Positions 19,059 to 26,853 of a stretch of 64,000 nucleotides of DNA are shown here, in pieces. Made by a program: the position numbers and the translations under genes. How positions within the stretch are numbered: position 1 is the stretch's first letter; each line of letters starts with the position of its first letter. Source of the stretch: Fusibacter sp. 3D3 (lineage in GTDB: Bacteria > Bacillota > Clostridia > Peptostreptococcales > Acidaminobacteraceae); assembly GCF_001748365.1 (NCBI RefSeq), contig NZ_BDHH01000008.1, positions 81,057-145,056 of the forward strand, read 5' to 3'. The notes under the pieces are model-generated. The model saw only the letters and a program-made list of their open reading frames with translations. It ran no database searches and was not told the origin of the DNA.

Positions 19059-19273
19059 AAGATTTACCGGAAACACATTTGGTCACACTTGAGCTATTTG
19101 AAAAGACAAAATAGCCACTGATAGCAGAATTGCCAGAGGCTGATATTTTCCTATATGGTCAACCAAATGGTGCTGTGATAAAATATGGAGAAAATACTCT
19201 AATGGTCTTCAAATTAAATTGCCAGTGGCACTTTGAGATCAGAAAACTTGAAATCATTGAGCGCATGGAATAA
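19043..19273 (+). pseudogene. Remnant open frame with an in-frame stop
   Basis: After the end of citF a frame reads KFRLEDLPETHLVTLELFEK, then TAG at 19112-19114, then PLIAELPEADIFLYGQPNGA and a further 30 residues to TAA at 19273. The composition looks like real protein, but there is no start site and there is a stop in the middle. It may be what is left of another gene of the lyase locus. I do not recognise the family. Confidence 0.4.
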
Positions 19274-19319
19274 AATTAAAGGAGTGCAAGAATAAAAGAT
19301 TCTTAGCAAACAAAATAGC

Positions 19320-19961
19320 ATGTATAAATTAATTATTTTTGATTTTGATGGCACGATAATGGACACGAACGACATCATCAAAGAGAGCTTAAATGAAGCC
19401 TCAAAAAAGTTCAGGAACTGCGACATCAGCAGCGAGGAATATGAACTGATCTTAGGCAAACCCCTTGGACAGCAGATGCTGGATTTGTCAGAGACACATC
19501 ATGAAGGTATGACCGAATTTTATAGACAGTATTACAGAGCGAATCAAGAAGCGCGTACGAAGCTGTTTGACGGTGTTCATGATTTGCTTGAAACGCTCAG
19601 AAACAAAGGGATTAAATGCGGTATTTTAACGAATAAAGGCCGAAATGGACTTGAAAAAGGCTTGAGACAGTATCATATTGAAGGCTATTTTGAGTATTAT
19701 CTCAGTGCACAAGATGTCACAAATGCAAAACCAAATCCAGAGGGCATTCACAAAATTTGCGCTTATTATGGCATCCGTGAGGCAGATACTTTAATGGTGG
19801 GCGATAGTGGACATGATATTGAAGCCGGTAAAAATGCAGGTGTTGCCACCTGTTTAGTGTCATGGACGGTATTAAACTTATCCAAATTAAAAAGCCTCAA
19901 TCCAGATTACATTGTCAATCATCCAAGCGCAATTGGCTTCATAAAGAAAACCAGTAACTAA
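19320..19961 (+). CDS. HAD-superfamily hydrolase (phosphoglycolate phosphatase-like)
   Basis: A 213-residue HAD phosphatase with all four motifs: D8-F-D10-GT at the N-terminus, ILTNKG (motif II), the lysine in NAKPNPEG (motif III) and MVGDSGHDIEAG (motif IV). A helical cap inserted after motif I places it in subfamily I, like Gph or PpaX. No membrane or export signal is present. The ribosome-binding site upstream of ATG 19320 is weak. It stands alone. Possible substrates are phosphoglycolate, pyrophosphate or a sugar phosphate; the sequence does not decide among them. Confidence 0.88.
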   Translation: MYKLIIFDFDGTIMDTNDIIKESLNEASKKFRNCDISSEEYELILGKPLGQQMLDLSETHHEGMTEFYRQYYRANQEARTKLFDGVHDLLETLRNKGIKCGILTNKGRNGLEKGLRQYHIEGYFEYYLSAQDVTNAKPNPEGIHKICAYYGIREADTLMVGDSGHDIEAGKNAGVATCLVSWTVLNLSKLKSLNPDYIVNHPSAIGFIKKTSN

Positions 19962-20109
19962 AAAAAATCCTTTTTAAGAATATTTGAAAAATCACTTCCC
20001 TTTTCTTCAAAGTCTGATATAATGAATAAAATATCTGATTAATAAAATAAAGTTTTTTCTAAATAAACTTTAAAATAGTAAGAACATAAGGGTTGAAGGA
20101 GGGCTTGCG

Positions 20110-20343
20110 ATGAATAATATTAAGAAGGGTGACTTGGTTACTTTATCGATGGATGGTTTAAAATCTTTGGAGAATGATCGCATGTCGATTTATGAACGTG
20201 TCAACTTAACGCGCCTTCAGACGAATGGCGGACAGGTGATCAGCTTGTATACGGATTATGCTAAAATAGGGATATTTGACCCAGAAAGATCGGAAATTAT
20301 CGATCATTGGATTCTTGAACAAAAAAGAATTGCTCAGTTATAG
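20110..20343 (+). CDS. Small conserved-looking protein of unknown function
   Basis: A 77-residue soluble protein with an excellent ribosome-binding site (AAGGAGGG) and its own terminator 33 bp downstream, so it is very likely expressed. It contains no cysteine and no membrane segment. I recognise no domain. Segments such as KKGDLVTLSMDGLK and VISLYTDYAKIGIF suggest a small beta-rich fold. It is a single-gene unit between the HAD phosphatase and the aminotransferase. Confidence 0.7.
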   Translation: MNNIKKGDLVTLSMDGLKSLENDRMSIYERVNLTRLQTNGGQVISLYTDYAKIGIFDPERSEIIDHWILEQKRIAQL

Positions 20344-20375
20344 TTGAGCATGTTCGATTAAATTGAATTATGAAC

Positions 20376-20421
20376 AAGCCTTTGTCAGCGGATACCGATC
20401 TGAAACAAAGGCTTATTTTTT
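20376..20421 (+). terminator. Rho-independent terminator
   Basis: The arms AAGCCTTTGT and ACAAAGGCTT are separated by 19 bp and followed by A and six T. It closes the small gene ending at 20343. The rest of the gap to the aminotransferase is AT-rich, with TATAAT-like sequences but no further structure that I can see. Confidence 0.8.
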
Positions 20422-20571
20422 ACAAAAAAACAAATCGAGTTAAAATTTTTTAGAGTTACAAAATTATTTTAATCTTTACAAAAAAATTGCAAAACGAATT
20501 CATTCTGATATAATCTTATATAGAACATAATGAAATTTTATTCAATATATATTTAAATAAAGGAGGCAACA

Positions 20572-21759
20572 ATGATTTCAAAAGAAGTACAAGAAAATTT
20601 AAAAAAGTCATCGTGGATTAGACGCATGTTCGTAGAAGGTGCTGAACTCAAAGCAATTCATGGCGAAAATAATGTGTATGATTTTAGTATTGGGAACCCC
20701 TATTTTGAACCTCCTAAAAAGGTTGTTGCCAAACTGAGAGAAATTGTTAACTCTGATGAACTCGGCACACATAAGTACATGGATAACGCAGGATTCCCTG
20801 ATGTCAGACAAAAAGTGGCAGAAGATGTCAATAAAGATATTATTGAACCGATTTCGCATGAACATGTGATGATGACCGTAGGCGCAGCAGGTGGCATGAA
20901 CGTCATCATGAGAACGATATTAGACCCAGGTCAAGAAGTTATCATCATTGCACCGTACTTCGCAGAATATATTTTTTATATCAAAAATCATAATGGTGTT
21001 CCAGTGGAAGTGTCTGCTGACCCGAAAACTTTTGAACCAGATCTTAAGGCACTAGAAGCAAAAATCTCGGATAAGACGAGAGCGATTATCATCAATACAC
21101 CTAATAATCCAACTGGGGTTATTTACTCAGAACAGAGTCTTAAAGACTTAGCAGCAATCGTTGCAAAAAAAGAGGCTGAAATTGGTCATGAGATTTTTGT
21201 GATCTCGGATGAACCCTATAAAGCCATTATTTACGATAACGGAAAAGCGCCTAATGTGCACAATATTTTTAAGAATTCTTTAATTGTCAATTCGTATTCA
21301 AAATCACTAGGCCTTGCAGGAGAGCGTATCGGCTATATTGCAATGAACAGTAAAATAGAGGATCCCAAAATGCTCATGGGCGGTTTTTCTTTTGCAAACA
21401 GAACGCTTGGTTTTGTAAACGCGCCTGCATTATGGCAAAAGGTCATAGCGGATTCACTGGATGATTCAGTGGATATCAAAGAATATGAAAAACGGAGAGA
21501 TGTACTTTACAATCATCTTGAAAGCATTGGATTTGAAATGGTAAAACCTGATGGTGCATTTTATCTTTTCCCAAAAGCAATGATTGAAGATGATGTGGCA
21601 TTCGTTATGGAAGCTAAAAAGTACAACTTACTATTAGTCCCAGGAAGTGGTTTTGGATACCCAGGATACTTCAGAATTTCTTACTGCGTGGATATGGATA
21701 TGATTAAACGTTCGCTTCCAGCCTTTACGAAGCTTGCGGAGTCCTATAAAAAGAAGTAA
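20572..21759 (+). CDS. Class I/II pyridoxal-phosphate aminotransferase
   Basis: A 395-residue fold-type I aminotransferase. The PLP lysine is in NSYSKSLGLAGERIGY at about residue 243. NNPTGV (about 180) and ISDEPYK carry the Asn and Asp/Tyr that bind the cofactor, and the C-terminal GYFRISYC holds the substrate-carboxylate arginine. It most resembles broad aspartate/aromatic aminotransferases of the Firmicutes. The substrate cannot be set by eye. The start has AAAGGAGG upstream. It is monocistronic, with a terminator at 21781. Confidence 0.93.
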   Translation: MISKEVQENLKKSSWIRRMFVEGAELKAIHGENNVYDFSIGNPYFEPPKKVVAKLREIVNSDELGTHKYMDNAGFPDVRQKVAEDVNKDIIEPISHEHVMMTVGAAGGMNVIMRTILDPGQEVIIIAPYFAEYIFYIKNHNGVPVEVSADPKTFEPDLKALEAKISDKTRAIIINTPNNPTGVIYSEQSLKDLAAIVAKKEAEIGHEIFVISDEPYKAIIYDNGKAPNVHNIFKNSLIVNSYSKSLGLAGERIGYIAMNSKIEDPKMLMGGFSFANRTLGFVNAPALWQKVIADSLDDSVDIKEYEKRRDVLYNHLESIGFEMVKPDGAFYLFPKAMIEDDVAFVMEAKKYNLLLVPGSGFGYPGYFRISYCVDMDMIKRSLPAFTKLAESYKKK

Positions 21760-21780
21760 ATAGCCAATAAGACAAATTGA

Positions 21781-21806
21781 AACACCCTGACATTAGGGTG
21801 TTTTTT
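21781..21806 (+). terminator. Rho-independent terminator after the aminotransferase
   Basis: ACACCCT-gacatt-AGGGTGT is followed by five T, 20 bp after the stop codon. Confidence 0.85.
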
Positions 21807-22197
21807 ATGATTAAATCATAAGGTTTGAGCCGAAAGACTTGAAGCGGAATGTTCAGCCGCTGAAAGGTGTCAGCGAAAATCGGTTTGAGAGATAGGCCGT
21901 TAGAGTGTCACTTATTTTAATTTCATATTACAAATGATCGAAACCATTGAATCTTTAATTTTAAAAGGATATAATGTAACGCCTTGAGGAGATGTTCCCC
22001 ACTTCTTAAAGTGGGGGGTCCATATTCGTGATCCAGTGGGAGTCCAAACGCCCACTGGATGCAATCCCATAGGATTGCAAGGGTTACGAAGGTAGCGAAT
22101 CGGACTGAGTATACGCTTTGATTTCCGAGTTTATAAAGACGAGGCAACTGACAACTTAATAGGCTAAGATCACATGGATTCAAAAGGAGGCGCCATA
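21807..22197. other. Gene-free region before the helicase gene
   Basis: No coding frame that I trust. It holds a GTTAGAGTGTCA half-site of a dispersed repeat (21900-21911) and the structured repeat at 21997-22113 described separately. The last 80 bp contain the helicase gene's ribosome-binding site (AAAAGGAGG, 22182-22190). No clear -35/-10 pair stands out apart from the AT-rich stretch around 21960-21975 (GGATATAATG). Confidence 0.6.
21997..22113 (+). repeat. Structured dispersed repeat, copy 1
   Basis: Three successive hairpins can be drawn: CCCCACTT/AAGTGGGG (21997-22016), ATCCAGTGGG/CCCACTGGAT (22031-22060), and GCAATCC/GGATTGC. They are followed by the unpaired sequence AAGGGTTACGAAGGTAGCGA and CGGACTGAGTATA. 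From 22031 to 22113 it matches, in reverse complement, the region 41611-41695 with only a few differences. This may be a MITE-like element or the end of an IS200/IS605-type element. No transposase is present. Confidence 0.75.
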
Positions 22198-24483
22198 ATG
22201 AATGCGAAGGAACATCCCGATTATGAACATGAGCAAGAGAAACTGGCAATGATTCAAAACATGATCTCAAGAGAACATGAAGAATTAATTATTAAGTCTC
22301 AAGATTACGGTAGAATATCTAAGGAGGTTATTACAGACCCTGATGTATTCGATCAAATGAGGAAGACCGACCATAACCGGCTGAATGTCTTGAGTACATT
22401 GAGGAACAAGCCTTATTTTGGCAGAGTTGATTTTTGCGAACTCGGCAAGAACATGGAATCCTATTTTATCGGTAAAACAAGTATAGAGGATTCTAAAACC
22501 AAAGCACTCATTGTGCTGGACTGGCGTGCGCCGCTTGCGGGCATATACTATAGTGGTGAAATCGGCGAAGTGATGTATAGCGCTCCAGATGGCGTTGTAA
22601 TCGGTGATTTGGCAATAAAAAGACAGTATGAAATCATAGAGGGCAAGTTAATCAATATATTTGATAAAGGGCTCACCCCGATGGATGAATTTTTACAAAA
22701 GGCGTTATCGGAGAAAAAGGACAATCGATTAGGCGACATCGTAACGACCATTCAAGATGAACAAAATCAAATTATCAGAGCTTCCAAGGATGGCGTGTTG
22801 ATCATTCAAGGTGTCGCTGGAAGTGGCAAAACCACAATCGTGCTCCATCGAATTGCCTATCTGATGTATACCTATCAAGATATCTTTCAAGCTGAGAAAA
22901 TTTTAATGATCGTCCCGAACAAACTGTTTCTAGACTATATTAGTGATGTCTTACCTGATCTTGGCGTTCATGACATCGAGCAAGTGACGTTTGAAATGCT
23001 ATTTGAAAAAGTATTTGGGAAGACAATAGAGACAACGACTGAATTTGACAAGCTTAAAAACCTCATAAGTCTCGATCGAAAAGATGAAATACGCCAAAAA
23101 CTTGAATACATTTCAGCGTTTAAAGGCTCTATGAAATTAAAATGCATTATAGATCGGTACGTGGCTCAACTTTTAGAAGATGCTTTACCGAAAGAATCTA
23201 TTGAACTCTTTGGAAAAACGCTGTACTCTTATGAAGAACTTGAAGCATTATTTTGCAATCAATATGCCTATATGACCTTAGCAAAGCGAAAAGAGAAGTT
23301 ATACAGATATATCAAAGATACCATCGAGGATCGAATATCAAAACTAGAGCGTAAGATTATGCGGCATTTAGAGGCAAAGATTTTAAAGCTTAGAGAGACG
23401 CCTGAATTAGAGGCACAAAAGCGCCAAAAAATGATTTCGGATATCGCCGATCAAAAAATAAAGTACGTTAACACATTAAATGAGAGTATAAAAACGACTC
23501 CCAAGGCTTATCTTGCAAAGTGGGAGAATTTAAATATAGAAAAACGCCTTTTGAATTTACTGAGTGAGGCTGCGCTATTAAAGCAGTATGCGCAGGATAC
23601 ACTTTCGGATGAAGAGCTTATGACGGTCATCCAATATACCAAACAAGTTGTTAAAACAAAAATTGAATATGAAGACATCCCGGCCCTGCTCTATTTGAAA
23701 TTTGCAGTGGAAGGGTCGGACCTTTTAAAAAAATACACGCATATTATTGTAGATGAGGCACAGGACTTTAATCCGCTTCAAATGCATATACTCACCATGA
23801 CGAGTGCAAACAATTCGTTTACGGTTGTTGGGGATGTTGCACAAGGCATTAATGCCTATAGAGGCATCTCTAACTGGGATGAGTTAAGCGAGCAGGTTTT
23901 CAAACCTAGGGCGACGACGTATAAGACCATAAGCATCTGTTATCGGTCCACCAAAGAAATCATAGATTTTGGAAATGCAGTGATCTCTTCGTTGAATGAT
24001 GAAAATATCGTCCTAGCAAAATCAGCGCTTAGAACGGGGCATAAACCTTGTGTGGTAACGTGTGAAGATGAAGAGACCCTGCTTGCGGATGTCAGTAAAT
24101 GCATTATGGCACTGAAACATAAAGGCTATAAAACCATTGCAATTATGTGTAAGACAGAGCTGGGCGGTATGGCTGTTTATGAAAAGCTCAGTGCTTTAGT
24201 AGCTGAGGATATCCAAATGCTAACAGGGCATGAATCGCATTATAAAGGCGGGATTACAGTCCTTACACCCCAATTATCAAAGGGACTTGAATTCGATTCC
24301 GTGATCATACTGGACTCTCATATGGATTCATATGAAGATGATCCGCTTCATATAAAGCTTTTGTATGTGGCCGTCACCAGAGCGCTCCACGAATTGTTTA
24401 TATATCATGTGAATCAGCCGACAGAACTGATTGCAAGAATAGACGCACAATTATACGAAAAAATATCAATGCCGAAATTTTAA
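22198..24483 (+). CDS. HelD/UvrD-like superfamily 1 helicase
   Basis: A 761-residue SF1 ATPase. Walker A is GVAGSGKTT at about residues 207-215, and the Walker B/motif II DEAQDF is at about 519. A Q-motif-like segment and the C-terminal motifs (GDVAQGINAYRG, TPQLSKGLEFD and LLYVAVTRAL) follow. The long alpha-helical insertion (about 290-470) and the charged coiled N-terminus resemble HelD, which binds RNA polymerase and frees stalled or spent complexes, rather than a DNA-repair UvrD. ATG 22198 has AAAAGGAGG upstream. Monocistronic. Confidence 0.88.
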   Translation: MNAKEHPDYEHEQEKLAMIQNMISREHEELIIKSQDYGRISKEVITDPDVFDQMRKTDHNRLNVLSTLRNKPYFGRVDFCELGKNMESYFIGKTSIEDSKTKALIVLDWRAPLAGIYYSGEIGEVMYSAPDGVVIGDLAIKRQYEIIEGKLINIFDKGLTPMDEFLQKALSEKKDNRLGDIVTTIQDEQNQIIRASKDGVLIIQGVAGSGKTTIVLHRIAYLMYTYQDIFQAEKILMIVPNKLFLDYISDVLPDLGVHDIEQVTFEMLFEKVFGKTIETTTEFDKLKNLISLDRKDEIRQKLEYISAFKGSMKLKCIIDRYVAQLLEDALPKESIELFGKTLYSYEELEALFCNQYAYMTLAKRKEKLYRYIKDTIEDRISKLERKIMRHLEAKILKLRETPELEAQKRQKMISDIADQKIKYVNTLNESIKTTPKAYLAKWENLNIEKRLLNLLSEAALLKQYAQDTLSDEELMTVIQYTKQVVKTKIEYEDIPALLYLKFAVEGSDLLKKYTHIIVDEAQDFNPLQMHILTMTSANNSFTVVGDVAQGINAYRGISNWDELSEQVFKPRATTYKTISICYRSTKEIIDFGNAVISSLNDENIVLAKSALRTGHKPCVVTCEDEETLLADVSKCIMALKHKGYKTIAIMCKTELGGMAVYEKLSALVAEDIQMLTGHESHYKGGITVLTPQLSKGLEFDSVIILDSHMDSYEDDPLHIKLLYVAVTRALHELFIYHVNQPTELIARIDAQLYEKISMPKF

Positions 24484-24631
24484 TTAAATTCTAATAGAGA
24501 GTTGACGTTGTTCTAATATTCATTCGATATGATGGAGTTATGGTAAAGCATAACTTCTTTTTTTGGAAACAATCAGATAGAAAACTCAAGTTTAAGATAA
24601 AAGAAATGTAAGAGCAAATTAGGAGGCTCAA

Positions 24632-25708
24632 ATGAATGATAAAAAGATAGTGATCCTTACGGCAACTTTCGGTATGGGACATCACTCCGTGTCAAAGGCT
24701 TTAAAGGCAGAAATTGAACGGGTTTATTTTGATTATACAATCGATATTGTTGATATCTTTGATATCATCAAACCTTCATATAAAAAAATAGCACAGGGTA
24801 TTTATAATTATTTGACAAGAGAATTTGAAACGCTCTATAATTTCTTTTATAATTATAAAAAAGACAACCGCAAAAACATCATAGACGAATTACTCTATGC
24901 AAGATATAATCGACGATTCAAAGCGTATATGGACACAGAAAAGCCATCTATTGTCATCAGCACATTTCCGATGACATCCGGCTTTATGTCAAGATATAAA
25001 ATTAAGCACGATATGAATATTCCGCTGATGACGGTTATTACAGATGTTGTGGACAGTTGGGAATGGGTTCATGAAGAAACCGATCAGTACTTTGTGCCTT
25101 CTATAGAAGTAAAAGATTTGTTGAGGCTAAAGGGTGTGGATAAAGATTCGATCTTCGTTACGGGGATTCCAGTGGGCGCAGATTTTAAAGTAGAGAAGAG
25201 CTCTACGACGCACACGCAGAAGAAACAAGTGCTTATTATGGCCAGTGCAATGGGCAAAGTTAAATTTGATGAAGCATTCATAAAACAATTAGAAAGTGTT
25301 GAAAATACCAAATTTATAATCGTCACTGGAACTGATTATGAACTCGCAACCACCTTGTCTTATAGGGATTACAAAAATATTCAAGTTCTCGGATACGTCT
25401 CCAATATCGCAGAACTTATGGAAGCGTCGGACCTAATCTATACCAAACCGGGCGGCGTCACACTCTTTGAGGCGATTAATAAAGAAATTCCATTGCTGAT
25501 CCAACAGACGACTATTGGTCAAGAACATGCCAACATAGCATTTATTAAAAATCGCGAAATTGGCATTGTATTAGATCGTAAGACGCATTTTGTGGACGAA
25601 ATTGAAAATATAATCAACGATGAGGTAAAGCTTTTTCAGTTAAAATCCAATATGTATGAACTTAAAAAAGAATTTAAGGATGAAGCGATTCTTAGAGCGG
25701 TTAGATAA
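24632..25708 (+). CDS. MGDG synthase/UgtP-type glycosyltransferase
   Basis: A 358-residue GT28-fold enzyme that would transfer a sugar to a lipid such as diacylglycerol. The N-terminal glycine loop is TATFGMGHHSVSKAL, and the C-terminal donor-binding segment is YTKPGGVTLFEAINKEIP followed by GQEHANIAFI. No membrane helices are present; such enzymes sit on the membrane surface. It is the first of a two-gene unit with the flippase-like membrane protein 11 bp downstream, which suggests synthesis and translocation of a glycolipid. Two other members of this family lie at 36928 and 41679. Confidence 0.87.
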   Translation: MNDKKIVILTATFGMGHHSVSKALKAEIERVYFDYTIDIVDIFDIIKPSYKKIAQGIYNYLTREFETLYNFFYNYKKDNRKNIIDELLYARYNRRFKAYMDTEKPSIVISTFPMTSGFMSRYKIKHDMNIPLMTVITDVVDSWEWVHEETDQYFVPSIEVKDLLRLKGVDKDSIFVTGIPVGADFKVEKSSTTHTQKKQVLIMASAMGKVKFDEAFIKQLESVENTKFIIVTGTDYELATTLSYRDYKNIQVLGYVSNIAELMEASDLIYTKPGGVTLFEAINKEIPLLIQQTTIGQEHANIAFIKNREIGIVLDRKTHFVDEIENIINDEVKLFQLKSNMYELKKEFKDEAILRAVR

Positions 25709-25719
25709 GAGGTGAAAGC

Positions 25720-26781
25720 ATGACAAAACAACAAAAATGGATCAATTTCACCATCATGCTCATATTGTTTGGTGTTACGGTGTTCATATTGAAAAAGCAG
25801 ATCAATGTAAATCAAATGATGACAATAGCCCAAACGGTTAAGGTCGGCTACATACTGGGCGCCATTGGCATGATGTTTGGATTCTGGGGATTGGAATCTC
25901 TGATGATTGGGTTGCTACTCGATCATGTGGACGATAAAGTAGAGAGAAAGCATATTCCGTGGATTGCAATAAAGACCACTTTAATCGGTCAATATTACAG
26001 CAACATCACGCCCTTTGCAAGTGGTGGACAACCTATTCAGCTGCTCTTGTTAAGGAAGCATAAAGTGTCTACAAGCAACGGCACTGCCATTTTAGTAGGC
26101 AAATTCCTCGTGTTTCAGATCACCGTTACATTGTACGCACTGTTTCTTTCGCTGTTTAACTTTAGATATATTTTTAATGAAATGAGCTTAATCACAGGCT
26201 TTTTAGCATTGGGACTCGTTATCAATACACTAGGACTTTCGCTCATTATCTTTTTGGCTTTTAAACCGAGTTGGATCAAATACTTGGGTAAAAAAATGAA
26301 TACATTGCTTTCCCATGTTAAGCTCATTAAAAGTCGCGAGAAATCAGAGCGTAAATGGGTTCGGTTTGTGGAAGAATATCAACAAGGCATAGAAAAATTA
26401 AAATCAGATCCCAAAAAAACATTGATCCTTTTCGCCTTGAGTATATTACAAGTGACCTTGTTCTTCGGCATCACCTATGTGATCTATAGAGCCCTGAATC
26501 TGTCGGGCATTAGCCCCGTGAAAGTGATAACGCTTCAAGCTATATTGTACATGTGTGTTAGTTTTATGCCTATACCGGGTACCGTTGGGGCTTCGGAAGT
26601 TGGATTTTCAATGGTACTGGGTTCAGTGTTCACCACACATTTCGTAGGGGTTGCCATGCTCCTTTGGAGACTCATCAGTTACTATTTCGGACTACTCTTC
26701 TGCGGTATTTTCACATTGATCATTTCCATCAGAGAACAGAGACGTCATAAAAGAGAAGCAGTGAGTGAATTGACATCATAA
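25720..26781 (+). CDS. LPG-synthase-TM / UPF0104 family membrane protein
   Basis: A 353-residue integral membrane protein with about eight hydrophobic segments. Typical family segments are PFASGGQPIQLLLL in the middle and PIPGTVGASEVGFS near residue 290. The family is the transmembrane (flippase) module of lysylphosphatidylglycerol synthase. Stand-alone members are thought to move lipids or lipid-linked sugars. The GAGGTG site before ATG 25720 and its closeness to the glycosyltransferase suggest that the pair makes and flips a glycolipid. The lipid itself is inference. Confidence 0.85.
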   Translation: MTKQQKWINFTIMLILFGVTVFILKKQINVNQMMTIAQTVKVGYILGAIGMMFGFWGLESLMIGLLLDHVDDKVERKHIPWIAIKTTLIGQYYSNITPFASGGQPIQLLLLRKHKVSTSNGTAILVGKFLVFQITVTLYALFLSLFNFRYIFNEMSLITGFLALGLVINTLGLSLIIFLAFKPSWIKYLGKKMNTLLSHVKLIKSREKSERKWVRFVEEYQQGIEKLKSDPKKTLILFALSILQVTLFFGITYVIYRALNLSGISPVKVITLQAILYMCVSFMPIPGTVGASEVGFSMVLGSVFTTHFVGVAMLLWRLISYYFGLLFCGIFTLIISIREQRRHKREAVSELTS

Positions 26782-26853
26782 ATAGAAAATGAGATAATCA
26801 AGCCCAACACGCTAAAAGAATCCTATAATGGTTCGAGTGAAGGGAGATTGTTT

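Noticed and set aside
19043-19273. A citX or citG gene after citF
   Set aside because: The translated remnant does not show the motifs I know for either protein, and it contains a stop.
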